Below are positions 54,435 to 64,000 of a stretch of DNA of 64,000 bases, piece after piece. Position 1 is the first letter of the stretch. Every line of letters starts with the position of its first letter. The stretch is from positions 15,105,282 to 15,169,281 of the forward strand of contig OY294068.1 of NCBI GenBank assembly GCA_958510875.1, given 5' to 3'. Source of the DNA: Endomychus coccineus. Its lineage: Eukaryota > Arthropoda > Insecta > Coleoptera > Endomychidae. The notes beneath the pieces are model-generated. The model was not told where the DNA came from. It saw only the letters and a program-made list of their open reading frames with translations, and searched no databases. A program made the position numbers and the translations under genes.

Positions 54435-55071
54435 TCTCTTCAAGTTTTGAAAAATACTCCAAAATATTGAACGAGAATGATTTTATAGAGTTGACTTATT
54501 TGGTAACATAATCACTGAGGTAGAGGTAAGAGGGAGGAATTATCCCCATATTATAGCCCCAGATTGCAAGGTGTCAGGTTCTATAGAGGTTTTGATTGCT
54601 GGCATATAATGTTTGGAATGTACCTAATTTAGGCCTTATTGAAGATAATACATACATAAGATAATACATACATAACATAACATAACAAAATAATTTTATT
54701 TTTAAGGTAAAATAACAGAACCATACTGGAACAATACCTGAACTGGAAACCCTATAGAATACACTTTCCCTTAAATAAATATCCATGTACATGGTATTTA
54801 TATTAAATAGAGATGAATATCGTACTTTTTACTATATACGTAGTTTAAAACTTTTCTACGCCAAAACGTAATGCCTCGACATCAGGTGGTGACATTATAT
54901 GGGTCAGATGGAGAACTTATGCCTCTGCAGAATCTGAATTTGGACCTCAGTCGCTTTATTCTCAGGCTGCTGATGGGTGATGTTTATATGTTGATTGGCA
55001 GAATAAGGAGGTTGCGTTTGGTCCATTGAACTGTTTCCTCTTGGTGCCAGTTGTCTCAAGGACAAACCTGA

Positions 55072-55945
55072 GTGAGCAAAAGCAGTTACTGCGACAGTTA
55101 TCGCTTCCTTGCTTGTATAGGATACGGTTTTCTACAACAGCTAAGTCGAGCGGTTCCTACAGCTACTGTAAATGGAGTTCCTTCTAATTGCTTGGTGGAT
55201 ACAGGAAGTTCAGGCAGCATCATCTGCCTCGAATTCATCATCAGACACGATATTAACATTATTACTAATGAAGGGCGTGTTTTCATGGCATCAACTTCTC
55301 GGTGTACCAAGGTTGAAGGGTACGTTAATGTGAAACATGCAATTAGCAAACATTGCTACCCAAACTGTACGCTTACTGTTTAAAAAATTCTCTGATGATA
55401 GGATATGCTCTATTAAAGGAACACTCGAAAATCATGTTGAATTTTTGAGGTGAATAATCTTCACTGACCATCTGTTCGTTCATCATCAATATCGACCCGC
55501 CCCGTCTCTTCAGTCACTTAACCAAAAACTGTCAACCAGTTGCCACCAAATCTCGCAGTTACTGTGAGGCAGATATAAAATTCATTGAAGATGAAGTGGC
55601 TTGATTATTGGCACAAAGGATTATAGAGCCTAGTAATTCTCTATGGAGGGCACAAGTGGTTGTAGTTGGAAATGAAAATCATAAGCAACGACTTGTGATC
55701 GATTCTCTCAGACCATACATAAGGATACTCTCCTCGATGAATATCCCATCTACCAAAAATTGACAATGTTGTTCTGGCAATTACGATTTACGAACAATTC
55801 AGCACAATTGATTTAAAGAATGCTTACCACCAAATTTCCATCTGCAATGACGATAAGAAATTCACATTCGCATTTGAAGTAAAAGTAACTTAACCAATTC
55901 ACTCGTATGCCTTTTGGAATCACAAACGGAGTTGCCTTTTAAATA
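55072..55945 (+). pseudogene. Gypsy-type retrotransposon protease and RT relic
   Basis: The protease is clear: AVPTATVNGVPSNCLVDTGS followed by SGSIICLEF (active-site DTGS near 55200), then GRVFMAST and VEGYVNV. After frameshifts the reverse transcriptase shows IIEPSNSLWRAQVVVVGNEN, KQRLVID, DEYPL, EQFSTIDLKNAYHQIS (near 55790-55850), FAFEV and FTRMPFGITNGVAF. The catalytic YxDD region, RNase H and integrase are missing, because the relic ends in the direct repeat at 55947. gag is not recognisable in 54440-55070. At least five frameshifts or stops. Confidence 0.82.
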
Positions 55946-55946
55946 G

Positions 55947-56026
55947 GCAACTAACACTGATAAGCACAGAACAGGATAGATAGTGTAAGTGAAGTTAACT
56001 TTCGAGAATTCACTAAGCTTATCATA
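55947..56026 (+). repeat. Direct repeat flanking the Gypsy relic, right copy
   Basis: Diverged copy of 54356-54434. Confidence 0.55.
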
Positions 56027-56029
56027 CGA

Positions 56030-57589
56030 TGTAAAGTGACCTTTCGATTTGAGAATTAATAAACAGGGCCACGGTCATATTTTGGTCCTTGAGTTGATAG
56101 CCAAGCTCGACGAACACAGATTTTGCAGGTTGCAATCGGATTATACCCAGATCACGAAGAAAATGGCAGTTCGACAGCTGTCATTGCTTCTCCAGGCTGA
56201 GAATCAACATCTGTCAGATGGTTCCGCAAGATCTGGAAAAAATAGATCTCCAGATTTGATCACAACAATCCACTGTGAAGTACATTCAAATTAAAATATT
56301 GGAACTTACGACATCCAATGAATGTTGGTTCTTGGTGCATCATAAAAATGTATTCATCGATTATGTAATCACTCTAGCTTCTGGTCGTGGGTTCGAATCT
56401 CAGTGACGGCATAATTTTTCTCATAAAATGCTTCGAAAACTTCACACAAAAAATTCATGAAAATGTGAGGCAACAAATTAGTTGAAATAGTACAGTTCCA
56501 TTGCCAGCAATTTTCTGAATAAGAGATATTGAACATAAAACTTTAATAATAATTCTCCTTCGAGGCAATTCAAGATGTATGGAAATTTTATATTACTAGA
56601 TCCCTAGTGGCATAGTTTGCAATACTGATCATATAATGCTACAAAATGGAATGGCAATAATGAAAAAGCCTTAGCTATACAATATTGCCCAAAACTTCGC
56701 TGGTACAACCCAGGAATTAAAGAGATTATGGAAAAATCTACATATACTTGAAAGTATCCATCCTGAAACTAAAAAATGCTGTCCAAGAATGGAAAATTGA
56801 CAACCGATAAAATTGAAAAGGAATACTTATATTGCGAGAATCCCGTTTTTCCGAATAACTACCATCGAATATTATTCAAAACTGATAACTGATAATTATT
56901 GAGTATATTCAAATAAGAGGAGATGCGCTAGATTAAAATACCGAAGCTGGTAAGCGCGGTCATTTGTATAATGACGTTATTACATATAATTATGATCAAT
57001 TACAGAATAATTTTCTCGGACTAATAGCATGTAATTTTCTAATTATGACTCTTATGTATGCTTTTTTCAGTAATTTAAGAGCAAGTTTACTATGTAATTG
57101 AATTTACACAATAACTTGCAAAAATTGTGAACTTGTAACGTTGCAAATTACTGGCGAATTTCAGTTTTTCCTCAGGCATTCAACTTTGTTGTTGAATTCT
57201 GAATTTATAATTGGTGTAGTTACCACTTTAATGGCGCTATATTACATTTTTAATCATCATTTTCATATGCAGGAACAATTCTTCCTGTCACGATTCTGAT
57301 GGGATAAATGATACAATATTTTGATTGCTAATTATATATGAGTTGTAGAGGCGAACAAACAATCTTTAATAAAACTTGTTTCAATCTCAAGGTCTTCAAA
57401 TTAATTATATCTGAACTAATTCGTAAGGAACCAAAATCACTTTCGTTTGGTCATGTCTCCAAATTATCTCATCTGCAGTAGTACATATGAATATAAAGTA
57501 GCTTTTTCATAATTTGAGTACACGAGAAGGAATCCTATTATGTTCGAAGAACATCGTATGAGGCAGCGGTGGTTTGAGAGCCGAACTTC
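56030..57589. other. Intergenic stretch with a tRNA-like B box
   Basis: Frame 56049-56294 (plus) shows no motif. Otherwise AT-rich and unremarkable. Confidence 0.45.
56389..56401 (+). promoter_or_regulatory. RNA polymerase III B-box-like sequence (possible SINE scrap)
   Basis: GGGTTCGAATCTC fits the B box of tRNAs and tRNA-derived SINEs. No A box at the right distance and no acceptor stem, so not a tRNA gene. Confidence 0.35.
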
Positions 57590-57918
57590 AAACATGTACT
57601 CCATAGGAATAGTTGTACCAAACATCATCATATTAGGGATTGTGGGATCCGCCTTCCTGAGAAGACGCATGCTTGAGTTTTGGTTGCATTAAACTCTACT
57701 AGAGTATCAGATCCTCATTCCAAAATAATTTGCAGATCTCCGTTAATTAAGTCAGCCTGTCTCTGTTTCGCTCCTCTGGTTTCATTGGAAATTCTTTGTT
57801 TTGACAAATTACCATAATAATCTTCATCATTTACAATTGATTTATCGTATGCGTTTTTTGCACACTCAAATTCGGCAAAAGCACCAGAATCTTCTACAAC
57901 AACTTTAACAATCAACAT
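57590..57918 (-). pseudogene. LINE RT C-terminal fragment
   Basis: The minus strand reads RGAKQRQADLINGDLQIILE, stop, GSDTLVEFNATKTQACVFSG, RRIPQS, then (shifted) NMMMFGTTIPMEYMFEVRL. The 'D...I..W...N...FN..KTQ...FS' string is the segment just after the catalytic box of Jockey/I/R1-type LINEs. Related fragments: 12001-12420 (same downstream part) and 60990-61530 (the part up to RQRQ). No intact domain remains. Confidence 0.6.
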
Positions 57919-58050
57919 TCTAACAATATGATGAGATTCCTTATGTGAACTATTATATCACAAACTCTCATGTTCTCACTTATAACTATACTTTTCTATA
58001 TTTTGTTTTTAGTTCTGTAAAAATAGCCCTCAAAAATTGAAAATGAAGCT

Positions 58051-58861
58051 ATTTTGCTACTATTGACCGATTTGGAAGTTCTTGGTGTTAAAATGTTCGG
58101 GCGGGAAAACACCCGGAACCAGAAGATCCCATTTTGAACCTGTGCTTTTGTTATCCCTATTTGTTTTATTGAACGGAAAAAAATTGCAAATATTGTATTA
58201 CTAGCGTAAAAAAATTCACTCGGGGGTTTTCGAGGCTGCTGATCACGATTCTGTAGCCAGAATAAGGAAATTCGACATTGTTGACAGTAAAAGTTAACAT
58301 TTTAATGGAAAGTTAAAATAAAAATATATCATTTAAAAATTTTTTTCTTTAATTTCATAATTCATTTCAAAATTATTTTTTCCTTTACAAAAAGATTATA
58401 TTTTATATAGATATTATATGTTATATAGATACTTTTTAATAAAAAATTCAAGAATTCATAGCGGATTTTTTTACGCTAGTGATGCGCCGTTTTCCGATTT
58501 TGGTTGTGATTTTCCATGAAAATGTAGTGTTTTTCCGTCAATAAAGTAGAATTTCCCGATTCTGACAACGGATTCGTGATCAGCGACCTCGAAAACCTCC
58601 GAGTGAATTTTTTTACGCTCGTGATGCAACATTTGCAGATTTTTATAGAAATTTTCCATGAAAATTCCGAGTTTCCAGCCAAATATGTCGAATTTCCAGA
58701 TTCTGACAACAGAATCGTGAGTGAATTTTTTTACGGTCGTGATGGAACATTTGCAGATTTTGGTTGTAATTGTCCATGAAAATGTCAAGCATTCTGGTTA
58801 GGGGAGCTTTATCGAACATTTTGACACCAAGAACGTCCAAATCGGTCAATAGTAGCAAAAT
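58051..58861. repeat. Inverted-repeat-bounded block with internal tandem units
   Basis: The 49-bp arms ('attttgctactattgaccga' through 'aaaatgttcg') are at 58051-58099 and, inverted, 58813-58861. Inside, a unit beginning TTTTTTTACGCTCGTGATG recurs at about 58467, 58610 and 58727, and one copy is inverted at 58203-58265. Units contain 'tttcgaggtcgctgatcacgaat'-type sequence shared with 21.2 kb. Non-coding; perhaps a composite non-autonomous transposon. Confidence 0.72.
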
Positions 58862-60985
58862 CACGATGTGAAATGCCAATTTGTCTCAATATCGACTAAC
58901 ACTAGCGCCCAAAAGATGTCCCTTAAAAAGTTTCACTCAAAAATAACCTGAAAGTGACTTTTTGCCGACATTTTTCAGTTCATCCTGATGGGCATCGATT
59001 GAATGACCTACCCAGGTGTAGAACAATGACAGTTGTAAAATACTGTATATGATCATATATGTCATATTGTTTGAATAGAATAGAACAAGAGAACTAAATA
59101 TCGCGCAGGTTAATAAAAAGTACTAGCATTTTTCTGAATTCATTCAATGCTCATGGCAATGTGACATGATAATTATGTATTAAATCTCCAACATTATCAA
59201 TGCATTGCCCTTTCTGAGACTCAACCATATTGAGTGAGGACGACTTCACCACATTAATTAATGTTTTTTTTTAACATCTGTTATTTTCATTTATTCACCT
59301 TCATTAGAAGCCTATTAATGTCAGATTACATCATTGATTTGATTGAGACTTGAAACCTATGAACAAGAATGCGTGTTTATAATAGTAATGATAATGAACT
59401 AAAGTTGTTATAATAATTATTCAATACGTGAAATAAATAATATGTAGCAGTCGGTATGAAGTCTCGGAAGATTTAAATGGACAAATTTCTGTACATACGA
59501 TATAATGTAGAATGTATACAAGACTAGATATACAACGGACTGTACAGAGGACTATTGAGAATTGCATAAGCTGCAGGAGGCGAAGCTGATTTTAGACTAT
59601 TATTTCCGATACCGAGGCAGATGGCAGGATGATTGATTCTTAAGATGTGTGATTACGATGAAAGAACGAAAATGAACACGCACGATTCTCTATAGTCGAT
59701 ACAATATGCACCAGACCGGAAAGGATTTCAATTTTGTCTCTCAATATATCGATGAATGCATAATAAAGTTAAATTCAAGAATTTCGCTTCGGACTTAGAA
59801 TTTCAAAAGGAAGCATAAATGTCGATTGTATTCATACAATTGATTCTTACCATAACGGAACAAGATATTTGTTCCATGAAATTCTTGCGTGATAGATTAG
59901 AATTATACATATTTCGGTCAATATTCTAGTAGCAAGAAGTTTTGAGACTTGAAAATCTTTGTTGTTCGATTCGTTTTATCACGAGCTAGAGGAAATATTC
60001 CTTTTTCTATGGCTCATGCAAACTAAAAACCGGTCGGCAAGCACGTGCATTCTTCCATTACTCGCGCGGCGTCTGTCAGACGCCACCAATTTTCTTTTCT
60101 AGCGGGGGTAGCTAGGGTCATCCCCGTCCATATGCCTTCCAAATGTTGGCAAATGAGTAATCAGTTGGTGCTTCATTTGTGAAAGGGAGAAGAATCGTCT
60201 TACTTGATATAATTATATGGAGCATAATAATTCAATTTGCTTGGAGCATGCTAAGAACACTTGCAGCATTTGCCCTAAAAAAATCAATAATTTCGTAAGT
60301 TTAGTTCTATTTAATTGAGCATATGAACTACTATTCTGATTTAAAATTCTTTCTCTTGTGTTTCTTTTTGATATATGAACCTTCAACATTAACAGTGTTT
60401 GTGTTATAATTAAGACAACCTAAGAAACTTTCAAAAATCTGCTCACGCAAATATCAGTAGAGTGAGTTTTGGAAGACATTATTGTCAAATTATAATTAAC
60501 TAAGATGCCTAGAATTGGATTGTTGGTATGTGGAATGTGGGAGGCAAGATTTTCTCTCAGGGAGATTGCCAACCGCGTAGTAGTGTTTTAAAATATTGGA
60601 TTAGGTGGTCTGATGCTTCTCATTATTATTATTTTGCAGTGCCTCCCTAAGATATTTAAAATTACAATTTACCATTTAAGTATTCTAAAATTGCACTTGG
60701 TTGAATAAATCAATTTTGTTGCTAATCGGTTTAAAAGAATAAACTGCAAGGAGACAAAAAATGAAGATAATATAATGACAACCTATTTTATTTGTAATAA
60801 TATTCTGGGTGTACTAGGTTAAGTCGGCACTATTGCTGACTTATTTATTATTGAGCTACGAAGTCGTTCAAATTAGCAAACTAGTAGAATTTTATCCGAA
60901 AATCAATTGCGTCTGCGTGGTATTCTGGAAAAATATATTTTTTTCATTGAAACAGTGTATATTTCTGCACGAAATAGATTATTAG
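58862..60985. other. Intergenic stretch, little recognised
   Basis: A perfect 17-bp palindrome GGCGTCTGTCAGACGCC sits at 60068-60084. 60503-60600 reads MPRIGLLVCGMWEARFSLRE then IANRV, vaguely like the N-terminus of a Tc1/mariner transposase, but too short to call. Otherwise AT-rich. Confidence 0.4.
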
Positions 60986-60989
60986 ATGC

Positions 60990-61530
60990 CCATCACAAAA
61001 TCTTCGCGTCAACCTGTCTCTGTCTCGCTTTTCTGGCTTCATTGGATGGTATAGAGGCTCTAGATGAGAAAGCGATATGAAATGTACCATCATCTGCAAA
61101 GCTGTTGGCGCAGGTGGTCACTCCCAGCAGATCGTTCATATGAAGCAGAAATAAAGTTGGTGACAAGACAAGTCCCTGTGGAACACCAGCGTTGATAGTC
61201 ATTTCATCGGAGGATACTCCGTCAACCACTTGGAGTGATCAATTTGAGAGAAAACTCGATAGTAAGCGGCAAAGTTGAGGCGGCAAACCATATGACGGAA
61301 GTTTCCCCAGAAAGCCTTGGTACCAGACTCGGTCAAATGCTTTGGAGACATCCAATGATACAGCTAGAGATTACCCATGTTTTTCAATAGATTTCTGACA
61401 TACATGTGTTGCCTAGGCAAGCAGATATCTGCTGACAGAAACCATTTTGGGCTCTCTAGGTATTGGATGAGCTCGTTGCTGATCACTTTAGAGATCACGG
61501 ATTCTAACGAATAGTGACATATCACGGTTA
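60990..61530 (-). pseudogene. LINE reverse transcriptase core fragment
   Basis: The minus strand is open, apart from one stop, through AVSLDVSKAFDRVWYQGFLG, KLPSYGLPPQLCRLLSSFLS, VVDGVSSDEMTINAGVPQGL, VLSPTLFLLHMNDLL and CANSFADDGTFH (catalytic FADD near 61100), then EARKARQRQVD. These are the central RT blocks of Jockey/I/R1-type LINEs with RNase H. Upstream, SNELIQYLESPKWF is the block before. The GLVLSP variant replaces the usual GSVLSP. Truncated at both ends; no endonuclease is seen. Confidence 0.82.
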
Positions 61531-62481
61531 GTACGTCAATAAATCGAGGCTATATACCTTGCCACAAGATGTCATTGAGTATTTCTTGTTGGTTCATTCC
61601 TTGGTAATTCAAGGTGGCATACCACGCGAATCCTGGAAGGAATTAGAATTATTTTACGGAGATAGGATTCAGTAGATCAGAGTTCGTCAAATTAAAAATG
61701 TGAACAAGATCAATAAACCCATACACATTAAAGCTGGTAGTTTAATTGATGGGAGCAGAATGTGAATGGTGCACTTTTTTCACTCTCTTCTTCTGCATTT
61801 ATATATTTGTTGGCTATTCAGACTATAGAAGTATAATTACAGTAATAACGAATGATAATGTATAGAGTTGTAATCAATGATTTACCGGTAACGCTAAATC
61901 AAGAATCTTTGAATTATAATGACGTAATGATGATTAATTGCGGTGCGTGAAGATTTAAAATTCAAATCTGAAACTTCATTACCAGTTGGGAAAACAACTA
62001 TGTATATACATATATCGGGACCGGTAGAGCAAGTTGAAAGCTATAACCATAGAACACCATTTGTCATTCGCTTATCGGTGAATAAAGAGGCGATATGAAT
62101 TTATATTCCAGCTGTCATGTCGGAATCACTGTTATTAAATGGCATCTATTCATTAGGCACCCTAATACTGATGTATTTATTAGGTATGCTATCATTATCA
62201 TACGAATAGATTTGACATAAACGATGTAAAAGTTTAAACAGTAGTTATTTCGAATTTTTTCCAGTACCTTTGTTATCTTGAAACTAAGTTTCTATGAATC
62301 AATAATATTTTGGCAGTCAGCACTTATATTATAGATTTGTCAATTTATGCTCTTATTGAAATTGATGGAATGAACACCATTTCATCATCAATTGTGAGAA
62401 TAGTTTTGAAATGCTCTGTATTAAAACATTGGTCCCAATTCATAGTATTATATAGAGTCCCTATATATGACTTTACTATTA
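61531..62481. other. Intergenic stretch, nothing recognised
   Basis: No frame or repeat I can support, apart from possible further decay of the LINE to ~61640. Confidence 0.45.
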
Positions 62482-62483
62482 TA

Positions 62484-62760
62484 CAGGCTGTCCCAAATTG
62501 TATTTGCCAAACTTCACAGGCAGAAAAATTCAAAATATGAAACAAATTCATATAACCATTAGTCGGGAAACTTGTTTCCAAGATATAGGGTGTCAATGTT
62601 ATCTACAAAGTATCTCATATTTTTCATATCATCTGAGCTATTGCATCGATTCAAGCCAAATTCCGTATGTAGGACTCTCCAATACGTTGACATGTTCTGT
62701 GAAAATTTCGAGTACCAGAAGCAACTAATGGCGGAGTTATGGATGTTCAGTTTGAGAAAA
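62484..62760 (+). mobile_element. Single end of a mariner-like element
   Basis: TA|CAGGCTGTCCCAAATTG at 62482-62500 resembles the CAGGGTGTCCC tips of the two elements above. The inner part ('ggtgtcaatgttatc', 'gccaaattccgtatg') has the look of a long TIR, but no complementary end is in the window. Confidence 0.4.
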
Positions 62761-63064
62761 AAAAACAGTACGCACCTGCAAATAACTAAATTTTTGATAA
62801 AACATTTGATTTGCTGTAAAAAGTGTCTCTTGGTGTTTTTTTGTATTTGTCACTGTTGGGCCGATGTGTATTTGATTAACACTGGTAAATAAGATTGTGC
62901 TTTTATCGGGAAAAATTACAAGACTTCAGGTACACATCAGATAAATTAGTTTTCAAACTTATTAGTGCAAATATTTTAAAATAATAATGGAAAACATCAA
63001 TAACAGTAGTGAAAAAGGGACTTATGCTAATAATAATGAATAAACAAAACAGGGCAGGATGAGA

Positions 63065-63440
63065 GAGGTTACGAACATATAAAATCATGTAGACAAGCTC
63101 CCCTGTCTATTCATGGCATAAAGAAGAAAAAGTTAGCGGTGCTATAAAATTCCTCAAAAATGACAAGACTAGCTCCCAAAGATAAACGAGGAGAAAACAA
63201 AAACCATCCCGAAATATTTCAGTCCAATATTCTTGCAGCAGGTTACGAACATATCGAATCATTTAGACAAGCTTTCATGTCCATTCATGGCATAAAGAAG
63301 AAAAAGCTAGCGGTGCTATGAAATTCCTGAAAAATAATAAGACTAGCTCCCAAAGATAAACGAGGAAAAACAAAAACCATCCCAAAAAATGTCAGCCTAA
63401 TATTCTTGCAGTAGTTAACGAACATATAAAATCATTCAAG
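63065..63440 (+). repeat. Tandem ~173-bp duplication inside a coding region
   Basis: GGTTACGAACATAT..AATCAT recurs at 63067, 63241 and (as GTTAACGAACATAT) 63414. The first two units are nearly identical; the third continues into the gene at 63462. Each unit encodes the same stretch (SIHGIKKKK ... SQR/DKRG ... NKNHP), so the repeat duplicates exon sequence. Confidence 0.8.
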
Positions 63441-64000
63441 GGCAGACAAAGCCATTATAGAGTGAAAGACAGAAAGAGAATTTTCTTACCTGATGACTTG
63501 AACATAAAAAAGATGATTAAAATGTTTTCCGAGTTGAACTCTTCCATGAAAGTATCTTATGAATCATATGGAACAAACTTTAATACAAAATGCAATATTG
63601 CCTTAAGATATCCAAGAATAGATACTTGTAATTCATGCGATGAGTTTCTTATAAAAATGAAATCTCTCGAGTCTGATATTTTGAAAAGCGAAACTCTATA
63701 ATAAAAAAAGGGAAATTGCAGAAAGAAATAATACAACTAACGGTATAAAATGATGTACATAAAAGAAAGGGTGAGGTATCTTACAACAGAAAGAGGGCTG
63801 CCAAGATAAAAAGTCGAAATTCTGTGAATGAAGAAGCGATTTGTTTGGATTTTGGGAAAAATCTTAGTGTACCGAATATAACAACAAAGTTTCTCTATTA
63901 CAAGAGTCAACCGAGTGTCTATGCTTTCAATATTCACCTTCTGCCTACAGCAAAAAGTATGTTTTACATTTACCCGGAAACTATTGGTGAAAAGGGAAGC
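63240..64000 (+). pseudogene. Multicopy insect transposon-type gene, cut by the window edge
   Basis: Readable segments in order: AFMSIHGIKKKK, DKRGKTKTIPKNVS, VNEHIKSFKGRQSHYRVKDR, KRIFLPDDLNIKKMIKMFSE, KVSYESYGTNFN, RYPRIDTCNSCDEFLIKMKS (63460-63700), then after a stop and frameshift EAICLDFGKNLSVPNITTKF, LYYKSQPSVYAFNIH and MFYIYPETIGEKGS to 64000. This order matches a large uncharacterised insect protein family with a DTC..CD zinc-binding pair and an RNase-H-like 'C.DF.KNL..P' stretch. It is usually multicopy, hence probably transposon-encoded; I know of no proven function. Frameshifts and the 5' tandem duplication argue against function. The 3' part lies outside the window. Confidence 0.6.

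Noticed and set aside
56380..56420. tRNA gene
   Set aside because: Only a B box is present; no A box at the right distance, no anticodon arm and no acceptor stem.
63065..63440. Tandem units as a satellite
   Set aside because: Each unit carries coding sequence of the adjacent gene, so this is an intragenic duplication rather than a satellite.

Overview
This 64-kb window reads as insect (arthropod) nuclear DNA that is almost entirely accessory and transposon-derived. The grounds are: AT-rich sequence with spliceosomal introns of about 60-120 bp inside transposase and recombinase genes; a short TTAGG-type repeat island; and a mobile-element set typical of insects (long-TIR IS630/Tc1/mariner elements, Penelope-like elements with hammerhead-type motifs, a CR1/Jockey-group LINE, a Helentron, hAT, Gypsy-type remains and solo LTRs). 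I cannot fix the order; a beetle or other non-dipteran insect is a guess. Only one stretch looks like an ordinary host coding exon (43460-44508, minus strand, ending in a clear splice donor). Its downstream exons would lie to the left, so much of the left part may be intron.

Layout. 1-3784: tandem ~0.69-kb units carrying a tRNA-Ser primer-binding site, the second split by a 2.3-kb mariner-like element with ~465-bp TIRs. 5.3-6.0 kb: relic transposase. 7.3-8.3 kb: TTAGG-rich repeats, then a foldback element. 9.9-11.1 kb: probable solo LTR with a TATA/Inr promoter. 12-12.6 kb: LINE scraps. 13.4-15.9 kb: decayed Penelope-like RT plus GIY-YIG element and a second Penelope end. 16.6-20.9 kb: nearly complete LINE on the minus strand (ORF1 intact, ORF2 with one frameshift). 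21.1-23.9 kb: tandem repeats, a Penelope fragment with ends in both orientations, and a palindrome built of 139-bp units beside a cysteine-rich gene fragment. 25.5-28 kb: Helentron helicase/endonuclease and LINE RNase H relics. 28.6-30.7 kb: second long-TIR mariner-like element. 32-41 kb: more relics, including a deleted hAT. 42-46.4 kb: duplicated block, two solo LTRs and the host exon. 46.5-49.4 kb: Penelope copy with a tyrosine-recombinase element inserted in it. 51.5-53.1 kb: a second, diverged tyrosine-recombinase element in the opposite orientation. 54-64 kb: Gypsy pol relic, LINE scraps, inverted/tandem repeats, and a transposon-type gene running off the right edge.

The most interesting system is the pair of Crypton-like tyrosine-recombinase elements. 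Both encode a two-exon recombinase with the R..HxxR..W..Y catalytic set. Both are bounded by a ~16-bp terminal inverted repeat of the form TTTTTCTACRRAYGC, and both place a long hairpin just outside the TIR on the 3' side of the gene. In each, a short motif in that hairpin recurs in the 5' subterminal region, but the motif differs between the two elements. The first sits inside a Penelope copy, and a second Penelope copy in the window supplies the empty site, which defines the ends and a 6-7-bp repeated target (AATATAC). A second theme is the many hammerhead-ribozyme-like motifs at Penelope ends, one of which (22536-22579) folds completely by eye.

All protein calls are from reading translations and recalled family motifs; no database search was possible.
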